Assembly (NCBI GenBank): GCA_016110215.1
Contig: JADWQD010000003.1
Location: forward strand, 3,534,001 to 3,598,000
Length of the DNA stretch: 64,000 bases
Source of the DNA: Capronia americana
Lineage: Eukaryota > Ascomycota > Eurotiomycetes > Chaetothyriales > Herpotrichiellaceae
Reading direction: 5' to 3'
The translations under genes and the position numbers were made by a program. This document shows, in pieces, positions 9,478 through 18,823 of this stretch (its first letter is position 1; every line of letters begins with the position of its first letter). Under the pieces are notes generated by a model that saw nothing but the letters and a program-made list of their open reading frames with translations, had not been told where the DNA came from and ran no database searches.

Positions 9478-10518
9478 TCAGAATGGCACGTCCATGTCTT
9501 CAACCCGCTCCTCCTGCTCTGGCTCCTTGGAAGTAGACGACATCGTCTGCTTGATGAACGCCGCAATAGTGTCGAGATACTGCTTTCCGCTTGGTACGAA
9601 ATGCCCACCGGGGTGCATAACAACTTGGGTCTTTCCTGAGCCCCCCGCAGCATCAATCAGGGCCTGGGTCCTTGACTCCTCCACCACGCTGTCCAAGCTT
9701 CCAATAAAATGACATACTGGAGTCTGAATGTGCGGCTCTTCGTAAAAGCCTGCATACCTCTCGCCAGGCGCTCGAAAGCCACAGTATGCTGCGCAAAACT
9801 TCAGTGGTGGATGGTTGAGTCTTTCGAAGGATGCTGGATATGGGAGAGCTAGAGCCGATTTTGACCGTGCTTTTTCAAATGCTTGTTTTCTTGATTCTCC
9901 TTCCAGTAACGAGGCAACCATGGCAGCTAGGGCTGCTCCTTGAGAAAAGCCTATGACTCCCTGAAACGGGCCCTCTGACTCCAACACTTTGGCGATCGTC
10001 TCAAGCCCTTTGTCCAGACCAACATATTCGGGTGGGTCGGACGTGTCTGACCGCCTCCACCAGCCATAAGCCTCGATACTGTCCGGATCTTCGCTAGAGG
10101 TAGGATCGAAGCCCGGGACATCGCTTGGTTTCAGTTGTAAAGGTCCAGTCGGATAGCTGAATGAGATGCCGGGGAATGCCTTCTGAAGGTGCTTTTCCAT
10201 CGCGCGTGTCTTTGCATGGAAAAGAGTGCCATTCTGCGTGTATCCATGTAGCATCAAAACCTTGATCTCAGAACCATGCTCTTTTGCTGCGGGCATGATG
10301 CCAAGGTGTCTGTGTTGCGACCTTGTCACTGTCAGCAAGGGCGTTATCGGAAGCGCTGAGGAAATGAGTTGGCTTCTGCTTCGGAAGAGAACTCTAATCA
10401 TAAGCTGCCGTGGTGCTATCGGAGAAGTAAGGCAGATTGGACGAATCAAGGAGTGTGCAAGAAAGGTCCGAAAATCGAAGACAATCAGGTCCTCGAGTCG
10501 CGGCAGCCTCGCGGTCAT
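9478..10518 (-). CDS. FSH1-family serine hydrolase (alpha/beta fold), up to 346 aa
   Basis: The core shows VLMLHGYTQNG (oxyanion-side motif), GVIGFSQGAALAAM (nucleophile elbow G-x-S-x-G), an Asp in FIGSLDSVV, and a His in HPGGHFVP. This is a complete Ser-Asp-His triad of the FSH1/DUF341 family of small hydrolases, related to human OVCA2. The core matches family length if translation begins at the ATG at 10296 (272 aa). The frame stays open to 10518. The ATG at 10401 would add an Arg-rich, acid-free N-terminus resembling a mitochondrial targeting peptide. Substrates of these esterases are mostly unknown. No intron is needed. The main doubt is the start site. Confidence 0.88.
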   Translation of the reverse strand: MTARLPRLEDLIVFDFRTFLAHSLIRPICLTSPIAPRQLMIRVLFRSRSQLISSALPITPLLTVTRSQHRHLGIMPAAKEHGSEIKVLMLHGYTQNGTLFHAKTRAMEKHLQKAFPGISFSYPTGPLQLKPSDVPGFDPTSSEDPDSIEAYGWWRRSDTSDPPEYVGLDKGLETIAKVLESEGPFQGVIGFSQGAALAAMVASLLEGESRKQAFEKARSKSALALPYPASFERLNHPPLKFCAAYCGFRAPGERYAGFYEEPHIQTPVCHFIGSLDSVVEESRTQALIDAAGGSGKTQVVMHPGGHFVPSGKQYLDTIAAFIKQTMSSTSKEPEQEERVEDMDVPF

Positions 10519-11174
10519 GCCAAGCCCTGCCAGTGGCGGAGATCATCGCCGGCCAGAGTTTCCAGCCACGCCAGCCTTGTCGACAATCACTTGCTTGAGC
10601 AACACCTGGTGGACACCGGCTCTCACAGCATCAGCATCCGGGTCAAGCGGATGTCGGATCGCGTCTGTTTGTGTACCTCGTCGCCGTGCGCAGTAAACAA
10701 GGCCTGCTCGAACATGGCGCTGGTACCGTCTTCCTCCTCCAAGTGGCCCGCCGGTAAAGAGCTCGAAAGATGGACCGGGAGTCCACCCTTTGCAATCGTC
10801 GTGAACCACGTCTGGAACGAGGTACGTTCATATGCAGAAAAGGTATTTATACGTCCAGACATCCCCCCTGGAGCATTTCTTGTCCCCAGTCCTTAAGCAT
10901 CTTCCTCAAGACCTCCATCCGAGATACAAGTACCCGCACAACTTGCTCCTTCCTTCTGTTCAAGATCAAGCAAGCCCCCTTCCCAACACCTTTCGAGCTC
11001 TTGTTTTGGTCGAGGCTGCCTCTGCTGTCTGCTTTCTTGTCAACTGTCATTCCTGCCAACCTCACTTCCACGGAGGGCCGCTCTCAGCACCACAGCGCTC
11101 CCGTACTTCCACCCAACGTGAGTACCGACCACACCGACGCCCTCTAGCCTTTACTTCGACGCCACTCATTCACC
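10519..11174. other. Intergenic between divergent hydrolase and MFS gene, with two unexplained minus-strand open frames
   Basis: This is the head-to-head spacer between the hydrolase gene and the FucP-type carrier. Two overlapping minus-strand frames (10862-10623 and 10809-10543) have protein-like composition but lie in different phases. I could not join them by a credible intron, so no gene is called. The part after about 10870 is pyrimidine-rich on the plus strand and probably serves as the carrier's leader. Confidence 0.45.
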
Positions 11175-12740
11175 ATGTCTCCCCGCGTCATCACCAGCGC
11201 CGTCGAGCGTATCGCGCGCCTCGATGTCCAACACGGCCAGGCGCGAGTTGGGAAGGAGCTCCGTCCCCGGGAGACGGTGCTCCCCATCGCCATCGCCTCT
11301 CTCTTCCTTTTCTTCATGTGGGGCCTCGCCTACGGGCTCCTCGACATCATGAACTACCACGTCAAGGTAGCCATGGGCGTTAGCCGCGAGAAGGCTGCCA
11401 TCCTCGCCGCGGGGTACTACACCGCGTACATCCCCGGCACGCTTCTCATCGGCGGGCCTTTGGTGAAGCGGTGTGGGTACCGGGTCGCCATGGCGGTCGG
11501 CTTGTCCATCCTTGCGATGGGCAACGAGCTCATGTCTGTTGGCGCGGCGAACTGCTCGCTCTGGGGCATGGTGGCCGGTCATTTTGTCATCGGTCTCGGC
11601 GTGTCGACCCTGGAGCGCTCCGCGAATCCATACGCGGTGAACTGTGGTCCCGAACGGCAGGCCACTCTGCGCATCCTGGTTGCCCAAGCTTGGGCTGGCA
11701 TCGGCACGGTAGTTGCGCCTTTCCTGGCCAACGCCTTCATATTCAACCTGGATACGTCGACCGTGCTCCCTCCTGCCGACCCTCTCCACGAAGGACGATG
11801 CCTCATGCCTGACAAGGCGGCCTCGGGCTGCGACAAGCTCGGCAGCGTCATCACCTTCTACCGGCTGCTAGGCGCCTGCATCGGCTCGTTGGCGCTGGTC
11901 ATCTCCATTCTCTTCTTCCGCACCAACTGGTTCCCGGAGATCGCGGTCCCCGTCCCTGCCAACAAGGCCACTTGTGGCTGGAAGGGGTGGACCCATCCGC
12001 TGGTGTCGGTCCGGTTTGCTCGTGTCTGGTGGGCCTTCTTCGCCAACTTCGTCAACCTGGGCTGCCAGGTGACGTTTGCTCAATTCTTCATCGAGCACAT
12101 GAAGGTCAACGCGTGCCAGAGCGACAACATGGCCGCCACTTGGATGTCGGTGGCCCAGACGGCATTCGTCGCTGGTCGGTTCGCTGCTGCTGGTCTGGTC
12201 GCCTTCCCCAAGGTGTTCCGGCCCCGATGGGTGCTGTTAGGCTTCATCGCTGGGGCGGTGGCCTTTGTCGGGGCGGGGACGGGCATCTCGGCAGGTGCTG
12301 CAATCGCCGTGGCCGTCATGGTCATGTTCTTCGAGGCACCATCCTTTCCTATGGTCTTCGAGAGCGCGACCGCCGGCTTCGACGAGTGGAAGGCTTCCTG
12401 CGAGACACTGATGATCGTCAGTATCTCGGGCGGTGCTCTCCAACCAGCATTGATGGGTCAGCTTGTCGAGCGCGTTGGCATATCCCCTGCCTGGTGGTTG
12501 CCTGCCGGGTGCTTCTGCCTCGTGTTCACCTACCCACTGGCGATCAACTTGATCCCGCGGTTCTCCAAGGAACTTGACCTGGCCGAGAGTGGCATCGGCG
12601 CCGGCGAGCAGGTCAACGCCGATGAAGAGAATGGGCCCCGGAGAGCATCAAAGGAGGGGTTCAGGGCTCGGGTATTGGAGATAGTGACATGGAGGCGCAA
12701 GTCGGCCAGCTCGGGGACTGCCCCTTCTGAGTCAGGATAG
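11175..12740 (+). CDS. MFS sugar carrier of the FucP (fucose/glucose-galactose:H+) type, 521 aa
   Basis: An intronless frame with about 12 hydrophobic segments. The start ATG sits in a good CACCATG context. The first helix region reads LFLFFMWGLAYGLLD. GYYTAYIPGTLLIGGPLVKR and the block ERSANPYAV with LVAQAWAGIG are signatures of the FucP branch of MFS, where N-P and Q-x-x-x-G are conserved in the sugar pathway. A cysteine-containing extracellular loop (about residues 200-225) and a charged C-terminal tail complete the protein. The likely role is proton-coupled uptake of a monosaccharide at the plasma membrane; the exact sugar is not predictable. The coding sequence looks GC-rich compared with its flanks. 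Confidence 0.9.
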   Translation: MSPRVITSAVERIARLDVQHGQARVGKELRPRETVLPIAIASLFLFFMWGLAYGLLDIMNYHVKVAMGVSREKAAILAAGYYTAYIPGTLLIGGPLVKRCGYRVAMAVGLSILAMGNELMSVGAANCSLWGMVAGHFVIGLGVSTLERSANPYAVNCGPERQATLRILVAQAWAGIGTVVAPFLANAFIFNLDTSTVLPPADPLHEGRCLMPDKAASGCDKLGSVITFYRLLGACIGSLALVISILFFRTNWFPEIAVPVPANKATCGWKGWTHPLVSVRFARVWWAFFANFVNLGCQVTFAQFFIEHMKVNACQSDNMAATWMSVAQTAFVAGRFAAAGLVAFPKVFRPRWVLLGFIAGAVAFVGAGTGISAGAAIAVAVMVMFFEAPSFPMVFESATAGFDEWKASCETLMIVSISGGALQPALMGQLVERVGISPAWWLPAGCFCLVFTYPLAINLIPRFSKELDLAESGIGAGEQVNADEENGPRRASKEGFRARVLEIVTWRRKSASSGTAPSESG

Positions 12741-12976
12741 GAGATTGCTGGTGGCGTCTTGGTTGGTTTTGGGGCCTTTTCATTATCTGTTGCTCTTCTT
12801 ATGTCAGTATAGGCAACTGTGGATGAATGCGCAGGGCCGCATGTGGAGATTGTACAGGCAGGGCTGTTATGATACACGAGACACCCTAGCCAGATACCTA
12901 ATAGACATGCCACTGATACAATGATCCCCAGCCGAGCGGCGATGTGACTCCCTAACACCACCTACAATCGTAAACC
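12741..12976. other. Short convergent spacer
   Basis: About 236 bases separate the stops of the plus-strand carrier and the minus-strand glycosylase. The stretch probably holds both 3' UTRs. No gene is seen. Confidence 0.5.
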
Positions 12977-14380
12977 TCAGGCCTTGTTATGGCGACCTGA
13001 CCGCCTCCTCTCGCCGCTATTCGGAGTCACCTCAGGTGCCGCAGACTTCCCTGCTTTGCTCGCACCCTTGGCTGGGTTTCCTTCCGCCTTCTCCTTTGCG
13101 ATCTTTGCAGCAGCTTTAGCTGGCTTGAGTGGCTTCGCATCCCCGTTGAGCTCCGGCTTTGCCTCTTTCTTCGCCTCTGCTTTGCCCCGAGCAGTAGTTT
13201 TTCTGGGGAGTACCTCTTCTTCGTCTTCGTCTTCATCTTCTTCCATTTCGTCCTCACTCTCTTCTTTTGCAATCTTGCCCTTCTTCGACTTCTTAGGCTG
13301 CTCCTCCTGGTTGGCCTTGGTCCTTTTATTTGGTTTCTTAGGTTGCTTCTCCTCCGTCTTCTCCTCGTCCTCTTCCTCGTCCTCTTCCTCTCCTTTCACG
13401 GCCTTGCGTTTCTTCCCCTGCGCTTTCTTCGGCGTCTCACTCTCTCCATCGACCAGCACCGCTTCGTCCATGTCTTTCGCCACAGGTCCGGTCTTCTTCT
13501 GGATCGACGGGACCACGGCGCTAGTCCGGCCACCCACGGTCAGAAAAGCAATCTTTTCACCATTCGGCAACGTGTTCGAAGCATTCTTCTTGCCTTTCTG
13601 CCATCGATGCTTGAACAGCCAATCTTCGGGAAACTTGTCGGAATCGCCCAGTAACTCCACGGACGTGCCGCAGACGTAGTGGATCGCCCGGTGCAGCTGG
13701 TCGATCTGATCGTCCTTGAGCGTGTTTGCATACTGCTCCGGGTGGATTTTTGCATTGTACAAGACCTCGTCGCCGACCCAGTTGCCGATGCCCGAGATGT
13801 TGGCCTGATCCAACAGCATGGCCTTGATGGGGACTTTCTTCGACCTGCATTTCTGCCTCAGCCAGTCCACGGTCACGATGGCCTTGTCGACTACAGGATC
13901 CGGCCCATTCTCCTTCAGCGGCGTGTTCTGGCGAATCTCGGCGGCAGGGCAATCGACCAGCCTCACGCGAGCCAGTCTCCTCATGTCCACGAATGCAGCT
14001 TCAACGGCCTCCTCGCCATCCTCGGGCTTTGTCTCGAGCATGAACTTGACGAATTTCGGCGGCCAAGGCTCGTCGCCCTTCTTGCCTGCCTTGGGCTGGT
14101 AGTAGTACGTGTGTTCTGACTTGAAGTTTAACCAGCCCGTCATGCCGAAGTGCATGACCGGATGGGGCGGGCTCGACATGATCATCCAGAAGTATTTCCC
14201 TTGCTGACCGACATCCATGACTGTTTTGCCGGCCATGTGCTCTTCGAACTCGGCGGCCGAGGTGCCGACTTTGCCGTAGACGATAGGGTCATCTTGGGCG
14301 CTGACTTTGGCGAGTGTTTTGCCGACGAGGAGTTTGCGAATATAGTGCACGATTCGCGCGACTTCGGCGATCTCAGGCAT
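12977..14380 (-). CDS. Fpg/Nei-family DNA glycosylase, plant/fungal MMH type (467 aa)
   Basis: The protein begins MPEIAEV, so after Met removal Pro and Glu are placed as in Fpg (P-E-L-P-E-V), where Pro is the Schiff-base nucleophile. GKYFW supplies the Lys near position 62, and HFGMTGWL follows. The helix-two-turn-helix reads DQANISGIGNWVGDEVLY (about 191-208). The DNA-binding hairpin lacks zinc cysteines; VGGRTSAVVP near 283 is the zincless finger with its conserved Arg. The enzyme would excise oxidised purines such as formamidopyrimidine and nick at the abasic site. Residues about 310-467 form a long Lys/Glu/Ala tail, probably disordered, which may localise it to the nucleus. No intron is needed. 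Confidence 0.92.
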   Translation of the reverse strand: MPEIAEVARIVHYIRKLLVGKTLAKVSAQDDPIVYGKVGTSAAEFEEHMAGKTVMDVGQQGKYFWMIMSSPPHPVMHFGMTGWLNFKSEHTYYYQPKAGKKGDEPWPPKFVKFMLETKPEDGEEAVEAAFVDMRRLARVRLVDCPAAEIRQNTPLKENGPDPVVDKAIVTVDWLRQKCRSKKVPIKAMLLDQANISGIGNWVGDEVLYNAKIHPEQYANTLKDDQIDQLHRAIHYVCGTSVELLGDSDKFPEDWLFKHRWQKGKKNASNTLPNGEKIAFLTVGGRTSAVVPSIQKKTGPVAKDMDEAVLVDGESETPKKAQGKKRKAVKGEEEDEEEDEEKTEEKQPKKPNKRTKANQEEQPKKSKKGKIAKEESEDEMEEDEDEDEEEVLPRKTTARGKAEAKKEAKPELNGDAKPLKPAKAAAKIAKEKAEGNPAKGASKAGKSAAPEVTPNSGERRRSGRHNKA

Positions 14381-15113
14381 GTTAACAGATGTAGTGTGCC
14401 GTTCTGGTGAGCTTGATTTGTTGAGAGGACCAAGTGGCTCAGGCGCGCTTGAGTAGGCCTCCTGGATTGTGGTTTAAGGAACAGGCCGTTGCGAGCGTTC
14501 TTCTCCCAATCTTGAAGCAGATAGACTCCTGATACGAGCGAGAATCAGAGACGTATTCACAGACGGCGATTGAAGAACCGATTCGAGGTGGTGCTGCGAA
14601 CAATTGGTGTGCAACGTACTCAATGTAAACGTGGAGTTTCCTGAGTCAGAACGCGTATTAAGGGACGCGTTTAGTGGCTCAAGAGGAAATACGGGCGATA
14701 CGGGCGGTACGCGGTAATTACCGAACACCAGAACGAGTATCAATGACATAATGCATGTGCTTCGTCGTCAAAGTGCAGCCTCGTCCTCGCCTCAATCTAT
14801 TGCACATCGATATACTCCGTGCTGTACAGATAATACCTGACCGTCCTGTTGCCCAAACTAGACTTTGCTGCCACTTTCTAGAAAGAAGCCTTTATATTTC
14901 TCATTTCTAAGCTCCGAGGAGTCAGTCTCGCTCATCAAGCTGGCGTGGTTTTGGACATCAGCATCCCCTCCTTCAACTTCTCCAGACTCACCTCCACCAA
15001 CGTCTCAAGCTCTCCACCCAGACACCTCGCCCCAATCTGCTGCACCACGAGATAGACGAACGGGCTTTCCTACCCCCAGGCGAGCTTCTGAACCTCCACC
15101 TCCGCCTCCCATA
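14381..15113. other. Divergent spacer between the glycosylase and Cid2-family genes
   Basis: Promoters of both genes should lie here. The frame of the downstream gene stays open back to 14865, giving a Pro/Ser-rich possible extension, so part of this stretch could be coding. Nothing else is recognised. Confidence 0.5.
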
Positions 15114-15707
15114 ATGTCCAAACCGACCGCCGCACCCACAAAGCTCACACCACAATTCTGCTTCAACACCCGCGTGCTTCGAGACTTCCTGCGCCTCTCC
15201 CGCGCAAGCATAGACGACAGCATATCAACGAACCTCAACGCCCTACTCACACCGTCCACGACATCCCCGTTCGACCCATCTTCCACGTCGATACGAAACC
15301 CTTCGCTACCGACTTCATTGACCCGGGCGCCTATACCGAGGGATACGAGCCGGACGTTCATACACTCTGTTCTGTTCCCGAGTTGGCAGGCTCGCTCCGA
15401 CGTAATCTCATACTGTACAAGCGTGGCGACGAGTCCGGACCCCAACGATCCGGACCTAATCGAGCGGGAAGCGTTGAACAGGCGGGACGCGGAACGGATC
15501 GTCAACGAACGGCTGGATCCTTATTCGGGACGTTTCTTCCCGAGGGAGTCGCGGGCAGAAATGCTGGCGGGTGTGTTGAGGAACGAGAACGCCGTGGAGC
15601 AGATCGTGCGGAGCCGGAGCTGGGAAATTGTCCAGGAACGGTGCGAGGGCGTCGAGGAGGGGACATGGGATGAAGCTGTGGATAAATGGCGGGAGGGGCG
15701 GAGATGA
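15114..15707 (+). CDS. Caffeine-induced death protein 2 (Cid2) family, 197 aa
   Basis: From the ATG at 15114 the product opens with a short Thr/Pro stretch, then LTPQFCFNTRVLRDFLRLSR, a segment typical of the Cid2 family named from fission yeast cid2. The rest includes helical segments with REALNRRDAERIVNERLDPY and ends with Trp-rich charged repeats. The molecular role of the family is not established; the name comes from a caffeine-sensitivity phenotype. The frame is open for another 83 codons upstream (to 14865), but that part is low-complexity Ser/Pro and less likely translated. No intron is needed. The gene converges on the sugar-carrier gene across a repeat-rich spacer. Confidence 0.78.
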   Translation: MSKPTAAPTKLTPQFCFNTRVLRDFLRLSRASIDDSISTNLNALLTPSTTSPFDPSSTSIRNPSLPTSLTRAPIPRDTSRTFIHSVLFPSWQARSDVISYCTSVATSPDPNDPDLIEREALNRRDAERIVNERLDPYSGRFFPRESRAEMLAGVLRNENAVEQIVRSRSWEIVQERCEGVEEGTWDEAVDKWREGRR

Positions 15708-16125
15708 AGGAATGAACAAATTGAGTCGATCTAAATGAGTCCAAGTCAAGCTTACACGGGAGCAACTACGGTCCAAACTTCGAAAACCTATATCCTACTG
15801 GAAAGGAGAGACCTTTAAAAGCTCAATTATCCAGCCAGGCGGCAGTCTCACACTGCTTGCGCGCGCCGATGCATGGCTCAATAGGGTCCATGATCCGTCT
15901 TTAACGGCATGAGTGTAATATCCTACTCTGAACCTTAGCTAGGGTCCGGCATCCCATCTCCTCTCCGAACTGTACAGATCATATCTCTGGCGGCAGACCG
16001 GACGTCCCACGACACCCAAAAAACACTGAGCACTCCCCTCCCAAAAAAGAACAAAAACTCCGCGCGCGGTCTGTATTGAACAGACCTCGCTGGTGCAGAG
16101 AAACCTCGGGATCGGGTTTTTTACC

Positions 16126-16375
16126 ATTTCGGTTCGCGCTCGGTCGGGATCGTGGATATCGGATCGGTCGAGTCGGTCGGATCGTTCGCAAATTCGAGTC
16201 GGTTGGTTCGCAGTTCGAGTTCGAGGTCGAGTCGGTCGGATCGTTCGCAAATTCGAGGTCGAGTCGTTCGAGTTGGATCGGTCGCAATTCGAGTTCGAGT
16301 CGGTCGGTCGGATCGTTCGCAATTCGAGTCGGTCGGATCGTTCGAGTCGTCGCATCGTCGCCCGGTTCGTTCCTG
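16126..16375. repeat. CpG-rich degenerate minisatellite
   Basis: Imperfect tandem units are built from GAGTCGGTCGGATCGTTCG and CAATTCGAG blocks. The 12-mer TCGGATCGTTCG occurs at 16177, 16236, 16308 and 16333, so spacing is irregular (59, 72, 25). CpG is very dense. Both strands stay open in more than one frame, which explains the spurious Arg/Ser/Asp-rich translations. Confidence 0.85.
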
Positions 16376-16422
16376 CTATGATTAGTTGCATCATTTTCTG
16401 CAGTTTCAATATTTTAACACTA

Positions 16423-16455
16423 GTGGAATGTGAATGTGAATGTGAATGTGAATAT
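16423..16455. repeat. Hexanucleotide GAATGT microsatellite
   Basis: About four to five consecutive GAATGT/TGTGAA units lie just after the minisatellite, in the same convergent spacer. Confidence 0.85.
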
Positions 16456-16745
16456 CTGGTGGGCTTCGGGAAGGGAAACTCGGCCGGATTCAACTGGCTT
16501 GTGAAGATCGATGGACAGGCACATACTGCAGGGTGCTCGTTGGACAAGGCTGAAGGCGACGCGGAGGACGAGCAGGTTTGATATCCAGTACTCCGCACGT
16601 GGGTAAGAACAGTTACAAGATGTGTAGAGGACGTGCTCAGCTCCTTGCAAATGCTGTTGTCTATAATATCCTATCCTATCCCGTCCTTTTCTGTGCTATG
16701 CTATGCTATTGTACCCACAAGCCGGTGTATGCACACGAATTTGTG

Positions 16746-18443
16746 TCAATCCTCCTCTCTGCATCTATTCCTATCTCTATGCCTCTCCATCCGCTGCAAG
16801 CTCTCTTTGACTCCCCAGCCGTTTTTCAACAGCTCGCCTACGTCTTCGAGCCCCAATCCCATGGTTTCCGGATAAATGCACCAAACGACCACCCACCCAA
16901 TGGCACAGACGACGGCGTAACAGACAAACGTCCACTGAGGACCTAGAAAGTCCATCATCGGAAGGAACGTCAGCCCCACGACGGTGTTACACAGCCAATT
17001 CGTCGCTGTGGCCAAGGATGAGCCTAGTGAGCGGACACTGAGCGGGAATAGTTCGGATTGCTGCCAGGGGACAGGGCCAAGACCCATCGCATAGGTTGAA
17101 ACGTACACCAGCATGGCGACGAGGATGCTGATGGCGGGAAGTCGCGGGATAGGATCGCCATATGGGTTACGGCCGGGCGCACGAGCGTTGACTTTGTCGT
17201 CATCTGCGGGAAGGCGGATAAAGGTGAATGCGACGGCACAGAGGAGCAGGCCCAACGCCATGAATGGAATGGTGAGGAGTAAGATCCTCCGGCGTCCAAG
17301 TCTGTCGATCAGATTGAATGCAGCGATGGTGAAGAGGAAGTTAGTGCCCGCGACGCTCAGTGACGTCAAAGTCGGGGATTCAAAGCCTAGCAGTTGGAAG
17401 ATCGTGGCAGAGAAGTACATGAGAGAGTTGAACCCGCAGAGTTGTTGCAGGGCTTGGAGCGAGCAGGTGATGGTCAGGGCTCTGGCGTGTGGTGGGTGTA
17501 GAAGAAGAGATTGTAACGTCGGATTGATGAGAAAAGGTGCTTTGGATTCTGGCAAGTGGCGGAGCTGAGCATGGGCTTCCTCCTCGTCAAGAAGTTCTTT
17601 TTGGATGCCGAGGATGATTTCGGTGACAAGGTCTTCTGGCTTGTCTGCCATGCCGCGGTACACTTTTCTGAGAACAGCTTTGGCTTCTGCTTCCCTTTGG
17701 ATCTTTGCCAGAAAACGCGGAGTCTCTGGCATGAAGGTCAACATGACCAGTTGTACTAGGGCAGGTGCGGAGCCGAGACCGACCATCCATCTCCATCCGC
17801 CTGGCATGGTTGAGAATGCCCATCCGATCAGGTATGCAATGACCTGTCCGCCAGTGATGAAGAGTAAAGATACGGTGACCAATCTCCCTCTGAGGTGGCT
17901 TGGCGCGAGCTCCGAGATATACAGTGGTACAATGAGACTGGCGCCTCCGATGGCAAGTCCAACAATACTTCTACCGAGTATCATTCCCCATAGTGAGCTC
18001 GTCAAGGCCTGCCATAGCGCGCCAGCGGTGAAGAGTGCGTCTGCAAATAGGATGATGTTCTTCCGTCCCACCTTATCTGCCAGAACTCCAGCAACCGGGC
18101 TCGCAACGAGGGCGAAGAGGCTGGTGCAAGATGTAATGAGCCCTTTATCGAGAGTTGTCAACGTACGGCCAGACAAATCGGTGCCAATGGAGACGAGGGT
18201 GCTCGATATAACACCCGTGTCATAGCCAAAAAGTAGCCCGGATATGCAGGCGGAGACCGTTAGAGCCCATACGAAAGCGTTCCCAGACTGCTCTACCGCC
18301 ACCGAAGCAGAGTTGTATCCAATGCCACGTCGTTGGCGGTCCGCAATAAGCGGTGCATCTGGCGCGGCATCATCGTCGCGGACTGTGGGCATTTCTTGTA
18401 ATTCCACCTCTTCTCTCTTGAACTCTTCTGGCTGACTGGGCAT
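16746..18443 (-). CDS. MFS sugar porter, myo-inositol transporter-like (565 aa)
   Basis: A 12-helix sugar porter. FGYDTGVISS follows the first helix, and VLADKVGRKNIIL carries the D-x-x-GRK loop repeated in each half. PETPRFL closes the first six helices. QQLCGFNSLMYFS lies in helix 7, LIDRLGRRRILL is the second-half loop, and PETMGLGLEDV is the terminal motif. The pattern fits the fungal inositol/H+ symporter group (Itr) better than hexose carriers, but the substrate is inferred. The start chosen is the ATG at 18443, giving an acidic Glu-rich N-terminus. The frame is open to an ATG at 18590, which would add 49 Ser/His/Cys-rich residues unlike the family. No intron is needed. It is divergent from NAR1. 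Confidence 0.9.
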   Translation of the reverse strand: MPSQPEEFKREEVELQEMPTVRDDDAAPDAPLIADRQRRGIGYNSASVAVEQSGNAFVWALTVSACISGLLFGYDTGVISSTLVSIGTDLSGRTLTTLDKGLITSCTSLFALVASPVAGVLADKVGRKNIILFADALFTAGALWQALTSSLWGMILGRSIVGLAIGGASLIVPLYISELAPSHLRGRLVTVSLLFITGGQVIAYLIGWAFSTMPGGWRWMVGLGSAPALVQLVMLTFMPETPRFLAKIQREAEAKAVLRKVYRGMADKPEDLVTEIILGIQKELLDEEEAHAQLRHLPESKAPFLINPTLQSLLLHPPHARALTITCSLQALQQLCGFNSLMYFSATIFQLLGFESPTLTSLSVAGTNFLFTIAAFNLIDRLGRRRILLLTIPFMALGLLLCAVAFTFIRLPADDDKVNARAPGRNPYGDPIPRLPAISILVAMLVYVSTYAMGLGPVPWQQSELFPLSVRSLGSSLATATNWLCNTVVGLTFLPMMDFLGPQWTFVCYAVVCAIGWVVVWCIYPETMGLGLEDVGELLKNGWGVKESLQRMERHRDRNRCREED

Positions 18444-18823
18444 ACAGAGCCAATATATGCATGCTGGTGGTGATCGGGCGTGGTCGTGTGCGCTGGTCAG
18501 GAGCAGGCAGAGGGTCGTGTGAGTTGGACATTGGACGGTGACATTGCAGCGGCTGCGTCGGGGCGACTTCCTAGACAGATGCTTAGTCATTCACATGCGG
18601 CTATCGCACGTGACAAACACTAGCCCAAAACGGCCACGACGTCAAGGCGCGGGCGATTTTTGCGGGGCCGATGGTCGGAGTTCGTGGCAGTCTCGCCATT
18701 AATAATTCCTGCGCGGCCAGTTGATAACAAACGCCACTCCCATAACCCATTGATTTGAAGGATCGTTGAGTTCGAAGGCGCCCGAACTCTCGTCCTTGCT
18801 TCGTTGTACACCCGACAGCCACC
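18444..18823. promoter_or_regulatory. Shared divergent promoter, sugar carrier / NAR1
   Basis: A 380-base spacer between two start codons transcribed in opposite directions, so it contains both promoters. I assign no specific binding sites. Confidence 0.55.

Larger units (their letters stand above)
15708..16745. other. Convergent spacer rich in short repeats
   Basis: This separates the 3' ends of the Cid2-family gene and the sugar carrier. It holds the CpG-rich minisatellite and the hexamer run listed separately. Long open frames on both strands here are by-products of the repeat, because its unit leaves several frames open at once. I call no gene. Confidence 0.6.

Noticed and set aside
12984..13679. 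Ser/Phe-rich plus-strand frame of 231 codons
   Set aside because: Antisense shadow of the Lys/Glu tail and hairpin of the Fpg-type gene.
14474..14749. Minus-strand frame of 91 codons upstream of the glycosylase
   Set aside because: No domain, no splice context and it lies in the divergent promoter region.
15939..16598. Long frames on both strands with Arg-Thr-Ile-Arg-Pro-Thr repeats
   Set aside because: They are produced by the CpG-rich minisatellite, which leaves several frames open on both strands; not a gene.
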